The notes: generated by a model from the sequence alone, not told the origin. A DNA stretch of 38,824 bases from JBBDMU01 sp040878115 (GCA_040878115.1 JBBDMV010000020.1:1-38824), one strand, 5' to 3'; positions 24,832 to 33,980 are shown, counted from the stretch's first letter. Translations and numbers: made by a program.

Positions 24832-27069
24832 CTATTCGTATTTAAAGCTTAAAGAACTGCCTTTTACACCAATTTTAACATTCCCGCCCTTTTCAAGTTT
24901 TCCGAATAGTATCTCATCAACAAGCGGGTTTTTGATGTTTTCCTGTATTACCCGTGACATGGGCCGGGCACCATAGGCCGGATCATACCCTTTTTCCGCT
25001 ACCCAGGTGAGGGCTTTGTCACTAAGGTTGATGCTTACTTTTTTATCAATGAGCTGAAGTTCAAGTTCCCGAATAAATTTATGGACAATTTTATCAAGAG
25101 TTCTTTTACTGAGGTGATTAAAGATAATGATATCATCCAAACGGTTGCGAAATTCTGGATTAAAATGATCTTTGATGGCCTTTTTTGGATCACCCTTCAG
25201 GCTTGTCAAATCTTCACTGAAGCCAATGCTCGTTGAGCTCATTTCACGTGACCCGACGTTGGACGTCATTACCAGAATGACATTGCGGAAATCGGATTTC
25301 CTGCCTGTGTTATCAGTCAGTGTTGCGTAATCCATTATTTGCAACAGAACGTTAAAGATATCAACGTGGGCTTTTTCAATTTCATCCAGCAGCAGAACGC
25401 AGTTTGGCTTTCGCCTTATGGCTTCGGTTAGCAGTCCGCCCTGATCATAACCGACATATCCGGCCGGAGCACCAATAAGCCTGGAAACGGTGTGCTTTTC
25501 CATGTATTCACTCATGTCGAAACGGACCAACTCGATACCCAGCTCGTCTGCAAGCGATCGGCATAGTTCAGTTTTACCCACACCAGTAGGACCAGAAAAC
25601 AGGAAAGAACCAATAGGCTTGTTTTCATTACCTAGCCCGGCACGGCTCCTCTTCACGGCGGTGACTACGGATTCGACAGCTTTATCCTGACCAAATACAA
25701 CTTCATTGAGCACTACTTGAAGTTCCCGGAGATTCTCCTTCTCAGACGTTCCGATATTGTGAGCGGGAATCCTCGCCATTTTTGCGATTAGCTTTTCAAC
25801 ATCCCGCTGAGTAACAGTTTTCCGTGGCACAGCTTCAAGTGAAACCTGAGCGCCTACTTCGTCAATCACATCAATGGCTTTATCAGGCAAACGCCGGTCA
25901 TTAAGATATTTAGCTGATAGTTCTGCAGCAGATGCCAAAGCGCCGGCGGTATACTTGAGTTCATGGTATTCCTCATAGGCATTTTTTAAGCCCTTCAGAA
26001 TCTTTATAGTCGTTTGAACTGTTGGCTCTTCAATTTCAATCTTTTGGAAGCGCCTTGAAAGAGCCCTGTCTTTTTCAAAGTGATTCTTGTATTCTTCAAA
26101 AGTAGTTGCACCGATGCAGCGAAGTTTACCTGTGGCTAAAACTGGCTTGAGCAAATTTGATGCATCCATAGTGCTGTTTCCAGCTGCACCTGCTCCAATG
26201 ATAGTATGAATCTCATCAATAAACAGAATCACCTTCTCCCGTTTATGAAGTTCGTTTATGACACCCTTAAGGCGTTCTTCAAAATCACCGCGATACTTTG
26301 TTCCGGCAAGCAGAGCACCCATATCCAAAGAAAGAACCTGAAACCCCCTAATTCGCTCGGGAACAGTTCCTGCAACAATTCGTTGGGCCAGGCCCTGGGT
26401 TATGGCTGTTTTCCCTACTCCGGGATCACCTACATATATGGGGTTATTTTTTCTTCTCCGGCTGAGAATTTCAATGCTACGCTGAATTTCCATTTCCCGG
26501 CCAATGACTTTATCAAACTTGTTTTCGTTAACCAGGGCAGTCCAGTCCTGGGTATAGAGAGATAGAAAGCTTGCTTTCTTATCCTTTCTCTGATCATCAG
26601 AAGCGTCTTCTGCCCCAGGCTCCTCTCCAGCTTGTTCAAACCCAGGCTTCGCTATACCATGTGATATATAGTTCAGCAAATCCATGCGGGTTACCCCGTT
26701 TTTATTCAGGTAATGATTAGCGAAACTGTCTTTTTCTTCTAAAATGGAGATAAGCACATCTCCTATACCGATTTGTTCCTGCTCAGCAGAACGAGCATGG
26801 ACCAGGGCGCGATGTAATGAACGTTTGAAGCCTACCGTATGAATGGGTTCATATCCTTCGGTTGTGTTTTTTTCAAGGGTTTCGTAGTAAGTTTCAATAT
26901 CTTTATTTAGTTCATCTGCATCTCCGCCACAAGCTTTAATGATTTTGATACCGTTAACATCCTTCAATATAGCCTGAAGAAGGTGTTCAAGGCAGACAAA
27001 GGCATGTTTTTGGTGAGATGCCAGTAAATAGGAACTTCTTAATATATTATCCATTTCTTTGTTAATCAT
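24832..27069 (-). CDS. clpA: ATP-dependent Clp protease ATP-binding subunit ClpA
   Basis: The 745-residue product has an N-terminal Clp_N repeat domain (~1-140), a first AAA+ module with Walker A GDPGVGKT (214-221), a second with GPTGVGKT (493-500), and a C-terminal D2-small domain. There is no long middle domain, so it is ClpA rather than ClpB. It unfolds substrates for ClpP. I chose the ATG at 27069, whose A-T-G-A overlaps the clpS stop and which follows a GGAGGAAGA ribosome-binding site; a longer frame starts at 27087. The strong Shine-Dalgarno sequence is embedded in the last clpS codons (EEE), which is notable in a genome where most genes lack one. Confidence 0.96.
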   Translation of the reverse strand: MINKEMDNILRSSYLLASHQKHAFVCLEHLLQAILKDVNGIKIIKACGGDADELNKDIETYYETLEKNTTEGYEPIHTVGFKRSLHRALVHARSAEQEQIGIGDVLISILEEKDSFANHYLNKNGVTRMDLLNYISHGIAKPGFEQAGEEPGAEDASDDQRKDKKASFLSLYTQDWTALVNENKFDKVIGREMEIQRSIEILSRRRKNNPIYVGDPGVGKTAITQGLAQRIVAGTVPERIRGFQVLSLDMGALLAGTKYRGDFEERLKGVINELHKREKVILFIDEIHTIIGAGAAGNSTMDASNLLKPVLATGKLRCIGATTFEEYKNHFEKDRALSRRFQKIEIEEPTVQTTIKILKGLKNAYEEYHELKYTAGALASAAELSAKYLNDRRLPDKAIDVIDEVGAQVSLEAVPRKTVTQRDVEKLIAKMARIPAHNIGTSEKENLRELQVVLNEVVFGQDKAVESVVTAVKRSRAGLGNENKPIGSFLFSGPTGVGKTELCRSLADELGIELVRFDMSEYMEKHTVSRLIGAPAGYVGYDQGGLLTEAIRRKPNCVLLLDEIEKAHVDIFNVLLQIMDYATLTDNTGRKSDFRNVILVMTSNVGSREMSSTSIGFSEDLTSLKGDPKKAIKDHFNPEFRNRLDDIIIFNHLSKRTLDKIVHKFIRELELQLIDKKVSINLSDKALTWVAEKGYDPAYGARPMSRVIQENIKNPLVDEILFGKLEKGGNVKIGVKGSSLSFKYE

Positions 27070-27380
27070 TCTTCCTCCATAACGCATCGAAGTGGGAAAC
27101 CAGCCTCATCGCCAGCTTGCTTTACCATTTCTAGTTTTGTTTCAGCAATTTCTCTGGCGTAAACCCCACACAATCCAGAACCTTTTTTGTGGACATCCGT
27201 GGTGATGCTCACTGCATCAGGCACATTTTTACTGAATATGGAAACTAAAATCTCGATAACAAAATCAAAAGTTGTATAGTTGTCGTTGACCAAGATCACT
27301 TTATATTTAGGTGGTTCGTCGGTTTTTTGCTTTTCTTGATTTTCAATTCCCAGATCTTCATCTAATTCAAAATCAGGCAT
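27066..27380 (-). CDS. clpS: Clp protease adaptor ClpS
   Basis: The 104-residue product has a disordered acidic N terminus (~1-24) and the ClpS fold (25-102): KYKVILVNDNYTTFDFV, with Asn32/Asp33 and Thr37 in the binding-pocket loop, then TDVHKKGSG with His64. These residues line the pocket that recognises N-degron residues, and the C-terminal half contacts the ClpA N domain. The gene is directly upstream of clpA with a 4-nt overlap, the classic arrangement. The adaptor delivers proteins with bulky hydrophobic N termini to ClpAP. Confidence 0.95.
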   Translation of the reverse strand: MPDFELDEDLGIENQEKQKTDEPPKYKVILVNDNYTTFDFVIEILVSIFSKNVPDAVSITTDVHKKGSGLCGVYAREIAETKLEMVKQAGDEAGFPLRCVMEEE

Positions 27381-27744
27381 TATAAACGTATTAGTAGTGT
27401 TTGAAAATAATAAGTTACGTTTTTTAACGGCTTAGTATGGCAAAGATGTTATAGAAACAAAAACTAAGTTCAGTTTATCGTTCTGCTCTTGTTGCTTTAT
27501 TCATTAAGTATTTTAATTAACTGGAGCAAGATGTATATTATCGCAAAGCCTCAATTTTAGGAAGTTAATTAATCAGCTTATACACCCATTATATCAGAAT
27601 ACCCTTAAATCCCCTTAAGTAAACATTTTACTTATTTATGACTGTTAAATGAGTTTCCTGACAGTTAGTTGTTAACAAATAATAATTACAGCTTTTACGT
27701 AGTCATAATAAAAAAATATAAAAGAAAATTAACTGGAGCAGTGC
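27381..27744. other. Divergent promoter region between clpS and the acyltransferase gene, with a direct repeat
   Basis: This 364-nt AT-rich region must carry promoters for clpS (leftward) and the acyltransferase gene (rightward). AATTAACTGGAGCA occurs at 27515-27528 and again at 27727-27740, just before the acyltransferase ATG. The first copy is followed by its own ATG and a 9-codon frame (MYIIAKPQF). No RNA gene was seen. Confidence 0.6.
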
Positions 27745-29571
27745 ATGAGCAAAAACGCTCAAAAAATATTTAGCCTCGACGTTTCTTATAAAGACCCATT
27801 TCGCAGAAAACTATTTTCTTTGGTTGCAAGCTCATTAGAGCGCTTTCTTTCCCTAAAGGAATTGAACGAGATATATGCTGACGCTTTAAAAAAGGATGAT
27901 GATCGTCAGTTCTTCGAGAAAATTCTGGAGACTATGAACATCCAATACCTGATTTCTGAACGTGATCTGGAACGCATACCTGAAAACGGTCCTGTTATAA
28001 TTACGGCCAATCACCCATTTGGTGGTATCGAAGGCGTTATTCTTGCATCAATTATGAAATCCGTAAGGCCAGATGTGAAGGTAATGGCTAATTATCTGCT
28101 TGAGCGTATACCCGAAAGCCAGGATTTATTCCTTTTTGTTGATCCATTTGGGGGAAAGGAGTCGGCCCGTGCTAATCTTGCTGCGTTGAAAAAAACGATC
28201 TCTTTTGTTAAAAATGGTGGGATGTTGGGAATGTTTCCGGCCGGAGAGGTTTCTCACCTGCAGATGCAAAAAAGAAAAGTTACCGACCCCGAATGGAGCG
28301 ATACGGTATCCAAAATAATACGCAAAACAGGAGCCTCGGTATTACCTGTATATTTTAATGGTTTTAATGGAGCACTATTCCAAATCCTTGGGTTAATCCA
28401 TCCCAAGCTTCGCACGGTCATGCTTCCCCATGAACTCTGTAATAAAAGAGATAAGGATATTGAAATTCGTGTTGGTAAGCTGATTAGTCCTAAAAAGCTT
28501 TTTGCGTTTGAAACAGATAGTGAGATGACAACCTACCTTCGTCAGCGCAGTTACCTGTTGGAAAACCGTACTGAGGAAGAAGATGGTGAAAAAGCCAGTT
28601 TTTCCCTTCAAGTAAACAAAGAAGACCTGGAGCCTGTAATCAATCCTGTCTCTGAAAACCTTCTGCTAGATGATATAAATAACTTGCCATCGTCTCAATG
28701 CTTATTAGAGGCGAGGGATAATACCGTTTTTCATGCGACGGCAGAACAAATTCCAAACATTTTACGTGAGATAGGCCGGCTTCGTGAAATTACATTTCGA
28801 GAAACAGGTGAAGGAACAGGTGGATCTATTGACTTGGATGATTTTGATGATAAATACGTTCATCTTTTTATATGGAACAACAAAGCCTGTGAATTAGTAG
28901 GATCTTATAGGCTGGGCCGGACTGATGAAATCATAAAGAACTTTGGTCAGGAAGGTTTATATACAACAACCCTATTTGACATCAAACCATCACTCTTTGA
29001 ACAAATTGATCCTGCTTTGGAGATGGGGCGTTCTTTTATACGCACGGAGTACCAGCGATCTTACACCCCGTTGCTTCTACTTTGGAAAGGGATTGGCCAC
29101 TATGTAGTCAAATACCCAAAATATAAGATTCTGTTTGGCCCGGTGAGTATTAATAGAGATTATCACACTTTTTCACGGCACCTGATGGTTACTTTTCTCA
29201 AAATCAATAATTATTTACCTGAACTAGCTCGAAAAGTCAAACCTAAAACCCCTTTTCGTACACGGCGGATTAAGGGGCTGGACCTAAAAAAAACCATTAT
29301 CAACAATATTGAAGATGTTTCGGAACTTGTATCTGAGTTTGAAAGCGACGAAAAAGGTATCCCTGTATTACTTAAACAGTATCTGAAGTTAGGTGGTAAA
29401 TTATTAGGCTTTAATGTTGATCCCGACTTCAGTGATGTATTGGATGGGTTGATTTTAGTTGACCTGACAAAAACCGATGACCTTATTTTGAAGCGGTATA
29501 TGGGGGATGATGGCATTAAAGAGTTTCATGATTATCATAAAACCTTTCAGGAAGTTAATGCAGCTGTTTGA
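27745..29571 (+). CDS. Fused lysophospholipid-type acyltransferase + GNAT N-acyltransferase (OlsF/GlsF-like aminolipid synthase)
   Basis: The 608-residue product joins two acyltransferase modules. The N-terminal part (~60-260) is PlsC-like, with NHPFGG and Glu96 forming an H-x5-E version of the acyltransferase motif (His90), plus FPAGEVS (164-170). The part from ~320 to 470 matches the PF13444-type GNAT found in OlsB-like N-acyltransferases, with RLGRTDEI and EMGRSFIRTEYQ. This order is that of OlsF, which makes ornithine lipids in two acylations, and of related enzymes that make glycine lipids. The likely products are phosphorus-free aminolipids of the envelope; the amino acid used cannot be told. 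The last ~110 residues are less typical. It ends 5 nt from the convergent AsmA-like gene. Confidence 0.82.
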   Translation: MSKNAQKIFSLDVSYKDPFRRKLFSLVASSLERFLSLKELNEIYADALKKDDDRQFFEKILETMNIQYLISERDLERIPENGPVIITANHPFGGIEGVILASIMKSVRPDVKVMANYLLERIPESQDLFLFVDPFGGKESARANLAALKKTISFVKNGGMLGMFPAGEVSHLQMQKRKVTDPEWSDTVSKIIRKTGASVLPVYFNGFNGALFQILGLIHPKLRTVMLPHELCNKRDKDIEIRVGKLISPKKLFAFETDSEMTTYLRQRSYLLENRTEEEDGEKASFSLQVNKEDLEPVINPVSENLLLDDINNLPSSQCLLEARDNTVFHATAEQIPNILREIGRLREITFRETGEGTGGSIDLDDFDDKYVHLFIWNNKACELVGSYRLGRTDEIIKNFGQEGLYTTTLFDIKPSLFEQIDPALEMGRSFIRTEYQRSYTPLLLLWKGIGHYVVKYPKYKILFGPVSINRDYHTFSRHLMVTFLKINNYLPELARKVKPKTPFRTRRIKGLDLKKTIINNIEDVSELVSEFESDEKGIPVLLKQYLKLGGKLLGFNVDPDFSDVLDGLILVDLTKTDDLILKRYMGDDGIKEFHDYHKTFQEVNAAV

Positions 29572-29576
29572 TTATT

Positions 29577-30854
29577 TTATTTGATGATTTCTGGTGAAGA
29601 AACCGAACCACCGAAGTAGATCAGGATATCGCCATTGTCTCTTTGCCACTCTGTGTCAAAAAGAACTTCTATATCATTGAAAAACTCTTCTATATCTGAT
29701 GACATATCAGAGACTCGCAGGCTGCCTTCATTGATTACCGATTGCTTCCAATATTCACTTAAAGAGATATCTGCGTCCAGGGTAGCGGTAAAAAAATCGG
29801 TTTCCAGCTTGGTATCATCTAATAATAAACGATTATTCTCGAGTGCGTAACTTCCCGCAACCCGATTCAGAAAAATAGACTCTAAATCAAGACCGAACGT
29901 CTGGGAGAACATCCCATATTCCTGTAAGATGTTATCTGAAGGATGAATCCTGATTCGGCTCAAGTGGAATAAGGTTTCACCCTCTGAAAGTAATAGGTTG
30001 AGCAAGGAAGCTTGAATATCATCAGTATCGAAAGACGTCGTGGATTGTACTTTCATATCATCAAAGGCAATTTGCCCTATTTCAGGGCCAATATTGAATT
30101 TGACCCCGATAGGTTGAGCGTTAAGTGTGTAGTTGATGTTAAGGTTGCGGGGCAAGAATGACCATTCAACCGAATCGAAACTTGCGGTGCCGTCAAACTC
30201 AAGATCTAAAAAAGGCGCTCTCACCAGGGCGTCTCTGGCATGGATCTCTTCCAAAACAGGATCGTAATCAAATTTACCACTAATACTTTCAATGTAATCG
30301 TATCTGTCAGACTGTTCGAAGCTTGGTAAAAAACTTTGTGAAACATTTAAATCCTGATCCTCTAGCTCGTACATATCTACCTCAAGATTAAAAGGAATAG
30401 AAGGAAGCCGTTTCTGTGTTGCTGCCTGTAATATTTCGGCTATATTACCCTCTAAGATAAAGAAGCCATCGACCAGCGTTATTTCGTTCGAATCATTATA
30501 ATCAATCCACGATGAGTTATTAATATACATGGAAAGGAGCGATATTTCGTTGAAAGCTTTTGATGGGTTCCCGAATAGTAGACTTAAAAAGTCACTGTAA
30601 GTAAGGGAGGTTCGGATGGTTTCAGCTTTAAACTCAACATTATTCGTATGTCGGTAACTAAACTGGTTGAAGGTTATTTGGGATAAAATCGGGCTGACGT
30701 TTATATGATCATAATTCAAGCCGGCAGCCTGATCGTCACCCAATATTTGGGTAAGCTGGATGTTTATTTGACTGCTTATTATTCTGCCCGACCACCAATT
30801 GGCCAGCAGAATTATGGCAATAAGAATAATAATGGCGATAAATATTCTTTTCAT
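29577..30854 (-). CDS. AsmA-like membrane-anchored protein
   Basis: The 425-residue product begins with a strong hydrophobic anchor (IFIAIIILIAIILLANWW) and continues as a long beta-rich periplasmic region without catalytic motifs. The pattern of alternating strands, an N-terminal 'INVSPILSQITFNQFSY'-like strand and 'LRVSDMSSDIEEFF' near the end recall AsmA/DUF748-type proteins involved in envelope lipid transport. It starts 8 nt after the hisS stop, so it is probably co-transcribed with hisS. The family assignment is tentative; no specific function is claimed. Confidence 0.6.
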   Translation of the reverse strand: MKRIFIAIIILIAIILLANWWSGRIISSQINIQLTQILGDDQAAGLNYDHINVSPILSQITFNQFSYRHTNNVEFKAETIRTSLTYSDFLSLLFGNPSKAFNEISLLSMYINNSSWIDYNDSNEITLVDGFFILEGNIAEILQAATQKRLPSIPFNLEVDMYELEDQDLNVSQSFLPSFEQSDRYDYIESISGKFDYDPVLEEIHARDALVRAPFLDLEFDGTASFDSVEWSFLPRNLNINYTLNAQPIGVKFNIGPEIGQIAFDDMKVQSTTSFDTDDIQASLLNLLLSEGETLFHLSRIRIHPSDNILQEYGMFSQTFGLDLESIFLNRVAGSYALENNRLLLDDTKLETDFFTATLDADISLSEYWKQSVINEGSLRVSDMSSDIEEFFNDIEVLFDTEWQRDNGDILIYFGGSVSSPEIIK

Positions 30855-30862
30855 CTCCTTTT

Positions 30863-32149
30863 TCAGCCTTTAGTTGAAAATCGTTTTTGCTCTTGTGATA
30901 AGATTTCAACTATTTGATCAAAGTCAAGTTGCTCCTCATTACTTAATTCCATATTTCGCAATGTGTACTTTTCGGTTTCTAGTTCATCATCACCCACTAT
31001 AATGGCGTACTTTGATTTTTTTCTGTTGGCCTCTTTCATCTGGGCTTTCAACGAACGACCTAAATAATCCATCGTGCACGAAAGGTCGATCTCCCTGAGG
31101 TAAGGCAATTTACCCAAAGCCCAGTCCTGAGCACGTTTGCCACGGGTAACGATGTAGACATCAAGGAATTTGGGGGGGGGTAAATTTACGTCCAAAGCTT
31201 CTGCGGCAATGAACAAACGTTCGATTCCGCAGGCAAAACCAACAGCCGGGGTCGGATGCCCCCCGACCTCTTCAATCAGCAGATCATAACGGCCGCCACC
31301 GCCCAGGGCATCCTGTCCACCCAAATTCGGGCTAATTAGTTCGAATGCGGTTTCGGTATAGTAATCGAGGCCGCGTACTAAATAGGGATTTTCGCGATAT
31401 AGGATGTTCAGAGAATCGAGGTAAAGCTTAACGCGCTTGTAATGCTCGGTGCTCTTTTCGCTTAAATAATCAGCTATGACCGGAGCATTCTTAAGAAGAG
31501 GCAGGTCTTCTTTTTCCTTGGAATCAAGAATGCGCATCGGGTTGGTCTCAAAACGTTGCCGGGAAAGGTCACTCATCTGAGCAAGTTGCGGTTTAAAATA
31601 GTTTTTCAACGCTTCTTTATAATTCGATCGACTTGAGGGATCGCCAATTGAGTTTATTTCAAGAACGGTATTCTCTATACCGGCCCTTTTATAGATTTCC
31701 ATCATAAAACCTATAACTTCGGCATCAGCCAAGGGGTGAGGGCTGCCGATAAGTTCCGCACCGAATTGATGAAACTGCCGTTGCCGGCCTTTTTGTGGCC
31801 TTTCAGCGCGAAAAAAAGGCCCTATATAAAAAAGCTTTTGACTGCCACCAAGCTGGCTCATATGGTGTTGAACATAAGCTCTGGCTACAGGGGCGGTACC
31901 CTCAGGACGTAGAACGTAATTATCTTTGCCACGATTAAAAGTAAACATCTCCTTGCTGACAATGTCTGTCAATTGGCCAATCCCCCGGGCAATTAATTCG
32001 GTGGGTTCCAAAACCGGGGTTCGGATTTCCTCAAAATCAAACTTGCGGGCAGCTTCACGGACAATTCTTTCAAGATGCAGCCATTTATCGACATCTTCAG
32101 GTAGTATATCTACCATACCGTGATGCGATCTAAACTTTTGATTTGCCAT
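30863..32149 (-). CDS. hisS: Histidyl-tRNA synthetase
   Basis: The 428-residue class II synthetase shows motif 2 region RPEGTAPVARAYVQ (81-94), the His-specific LVRGLDYYTETAFE (258-270), GGGGRYDLLIEEVGG (283-297) and the motif 3-like GFACGIERL (304-312). A C-terminal anticodon-binding domain (~328-420) follows, beginning FLDVYIVTRG. It charges tRNA(His). A run of nine C on the coding strand (31172-31180, encoding three prolines at 324-326) is a possible slippage site in an essential gene. It is followed at once by the AsmA-like gene. Confidence 0.97.
   Translation of the reverse strand: MANQKFRSHHGMVDILPEDVDKWLHLERIVREAARKFDFEEIRTPVLEPTELIARGIGQLTDIVSKEMFTFNRGKDNYVLRPEGTAPVARAYVQHHMSQLGGSQKLFYIGPFFRAERPQKGRQRQFHQFGAELIGSPHPLADAEVIGFMMEIYKRAGIENTVLEINSIGDPSSRSNYKEALKNYFKPQLAQMSDLSRQRFETNPMRILDSKEKEDLPLLKNAPVIADYLSEKSTEHYKRVKLYLDSLNILYRENPYLVRGLDYYTETAFELISPNLGGQDALGGGGRYDLLIEEVGGHPTPAVGFACGIERLFIAAEALDVNLPPPKFLDVYIVTRGKRAQDWALGKLPYLREIDLSCTMDYLGRSLKAQMKEANRKKSKYAIIVGDDELETEKYTLRNMELSNEEQLDFDQIVEILSQEQKRFSTKG
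31172..31180. repeat. Nine-base G/C homopolymer inside hisS
   Basis: Nine consecutive G on the + strand (nine C in the coding strand) encode Pro-Pro-Pro at the junction between the catalytic and anticodon-binding domains of HisS. Such tracts are prone to replication or sequencing slippage. Confidence 0.9.
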
Positions 32150-32751
32150 GTGAAATTATGGTATTTAATTAAAACGCTTACGTAAACGAAAAGATACGAT
32201 GCTCCACTCATCTATCAAAGATGATTAATTATGCCCTCTTAACATTTGTCCAGGAATTGAAATCAGAGTTTATAAAAACCAGGCTTTATAAGCTCAACTG
32301 AAGATAGCTTATTGAATAAAAAATGAGTGCTGATTGAGGTTTTAAATTAAAGTGATATTGAGGCCTGTGTTTATGATGAGGGATGTCTAAAAATGTAATG
32401 ATACATATGAAAGATATAATAAAATTCCCTTAATGATGGTGAGAAGTTATAATTATAATAATATAATTACTTGTTATACTAGTATATATATATTATAATT
32501 GAAGTGCATACTTTCTAATGACAAAATATGCCTGCATCATCTGATATACACGCTTTATTTCTTCGTTAAAATTAACTGCCTGTGTAGTTAAGATGGCGAA
32601 GCTGTACTTGGAGAAACTTGTTTTATATCCATTATATAATGATGAACAGTACCTGAAATATATATAAGGGAAGCGATAAAATCTTTTTCTGTTCAATTTC
32701 ATTAAAATAAAAAACTACATTTCAAACGCTGATCAAGCATGATTAATAATC
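32150..32751. other. Long AT-rich intergenic region before the exopolysaccharide locus
   Basis: This 602-nt stretch is extremely AT-rich, especially 32440-32500, where TATA/ATAT runs dominate. It presumably holds the hisS promoter (leftward) and a promoter for the OrfA/UpxY genes (rightward). A 69-codon minus-strand frame (32493-32702) has no recognisable features and is not called. No RNA gene was seen. Confidence 0.5.
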
Positions 32752-33057
32752 ATGAAAGTACAAAAAAGAAGATCTAACTTTACACCAGAAGAAAAGGTAA
32801 CGATAATACGTAAACGCCTGATTGACGGTATGGCTGTGAGCGAATTATGTGACGAACATAATATTCAACCCAGCCAATATTATCATTGGCAAAAGCAATT
32901 GTTCATGAATGGAAAAATTGCTTTCCAAAATGGCAACGACAGTCAGAATCGATCTCTTGAGCAGGAAAACTCCAGGTTAAGAGCAAAAATCGTAGAAAAG
33001 GATGAAGTCATAGCAGAAGTAATTCAAGAATATGTAAAGTTGAAAAAGGACCTATAA
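32752..33057 (+). CDS. IS3-type transposase OrfA-like HTH protein (no OrfB)
   Basis: The 101-residue product matches OrfA of IS3/IS911-type elements (HTH_Tnp_1): a basic N terminus, FTPEEKVTIIRKRLIDGMAVSELCDEHNIQPSQYYHWQKQLF as helix-turn-helix, then a leucine-zipper-like coiled coil (LEQENSRLRAKIVEKDEVIAEVIQEYVKLKK). No OrfB integrase reading frame, DDE motif or terminal inverted repeats is visible within several hundred bases, so it is not a complete insertion sequence. It is either an IS remnant or a domesticated DNA-binding protein. It sits immediately before the UpxY-like antiterminator of the polysaccharide locus on the same strand. Confidence 0.8.
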   Translation: MKVQKRRSNFTPEEKVTIIRKRLIDGMAVSELCDEHNIQPSQYYHWQKQLFMNGKIAFQNGNDSQNRSLEQENSRLRAKIVEKDEVIAEVIQEYVKLKKDL

Positions 33058-33074
33058 AAGATAGGGTAAGTCTG

Positions 33075-33107
33075 GCTTTCATTTGTTCAGAGGTTTATAA
33101 TGAAAGC
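33075..33107 (+). terminator. Candidate stem-loop after the OrfA-like gene
   Basis: GCTTTCATT and AATGAAAGC form a 9-bp stem with a 15-nt loop, 17 nt after the OrfA stop and ~150 nt before upxY. It lacks a T tract; it may be a terminator or a leader structure. Sequence inspection only. Confidence 0.35.
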
Positions 33108-33259
33108 AAAATTGAAAATACTCGTTATGTTCGGATGTAGATACTAAATAAAATATACCTTGAGAATACCTTAAGAAATTCTTTGAAAGCTTTAATCAAA
33201 AACAATTATTTAGAATCATATAAATAATATTGGCTTATCATAAATCTATTTGGCAAAAG

Positions 33260-33799
33260 ATGACTAACAGCAAAAATAACCACAAAAAAAAATGGCTTGT
33301 TTTTTACACAAGGGCCAGATCGGAGAAAGTTTGCGAAGCACAATTAAAAATAAAAGGAATTCAGGTTTTTCTTCCCAAATGTATAAAAGTAAGACAATGG
33401 AAGGACCGGAAAAAGAAAGTCATATTACCCTTATTCCCCAACTATATATTTGCCCTTGTTGATGAATATGAAAGGATCGAAGTATTAGAGAGCCCAGGAA
33501 TAGTCAGGAATCTAATATATAATCAACAGATGGTGGAAATAAGCTCCGCCGAAATTGAGCAGATTAACCTGATGCAGATGCAGCCGGGTTCATTGCAAGT
33601 TATGGCCAGCCCACGCCCAAAGCGGGGGGAGAAGATTAGGATCAACGAGGGCCCTATGGAGGGCCTGGAGGGCGAAATATTAGAGCATTATGGTTCAACC
33701 CATCTGTTGGTAAGAATAAATTCTATTAATCAAGCTGTGAAGGTTAAGCTTCCCGCTGTTATGGTTGCCGATCCCGAATCATCTAATTGTCATGTATAA
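33260..33799 (+). CDS. UpxY/NusG-family transcription antiterminator
   Basis: The product is a NusG paralogue: an N-terminal NGN domain (KKWLVFYTRARSEKVCEAQLKIKGIQVFLPK, then VILPLFPNYIFALVD) and a C-terminal KOW domain (RGEKIRINEGPMEGLEGEILEHYG). UpxY proteins in Bacteroidota lie at the head of capsule loci and let RNA polymerase read through the long operon. I chose the ATG at 33260; a TTG at 33230 would add ten residues. A run of nine A (33284-33292) near the N terminus is a possible slippage site. The downstream ABC, WecA-like and GT4 genes are its likely targets. Confidence 0.85.
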   Translation: MTNSKNNHKKKWLVFYTRARSEKVCEAQLKIKGIQVFLPKCIKVRQWKDRKKKVILPLFPNYIFALVDEYERIEVLESPGIVRNLIYNQQMVEISSAEIEQINLMQMQPGSLQVMASPRPKRGEKIRINEGPMEGLEGEILEHYGSTHLLVRINSINQAVKVKLPAVMVADPESSNCHV

Positions 33800-33980
33800 T
33801 ATAAAAAAAAATGAATGGAAGAGATTACCATAACAATTAACCCCCGGTACCCATGAAGTGGTGCTGCAACAATAATAAGTGTGGCATCAGCAATCATTTT
33901 TATGATTAACAGGTTTTATTTTCTCTTAGTGATCGCTGGAAACAAAATATTTTCTTTATAAAAACATACCGGGCAGTTTA

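Noticed and set aside
32493..32702. 69-codon minus-strand frame in the AT-rich gap
   Set aside because: No recognisable motif or family, aromatic-rich composition typical of translated AT-rich DNA, and no start signal.
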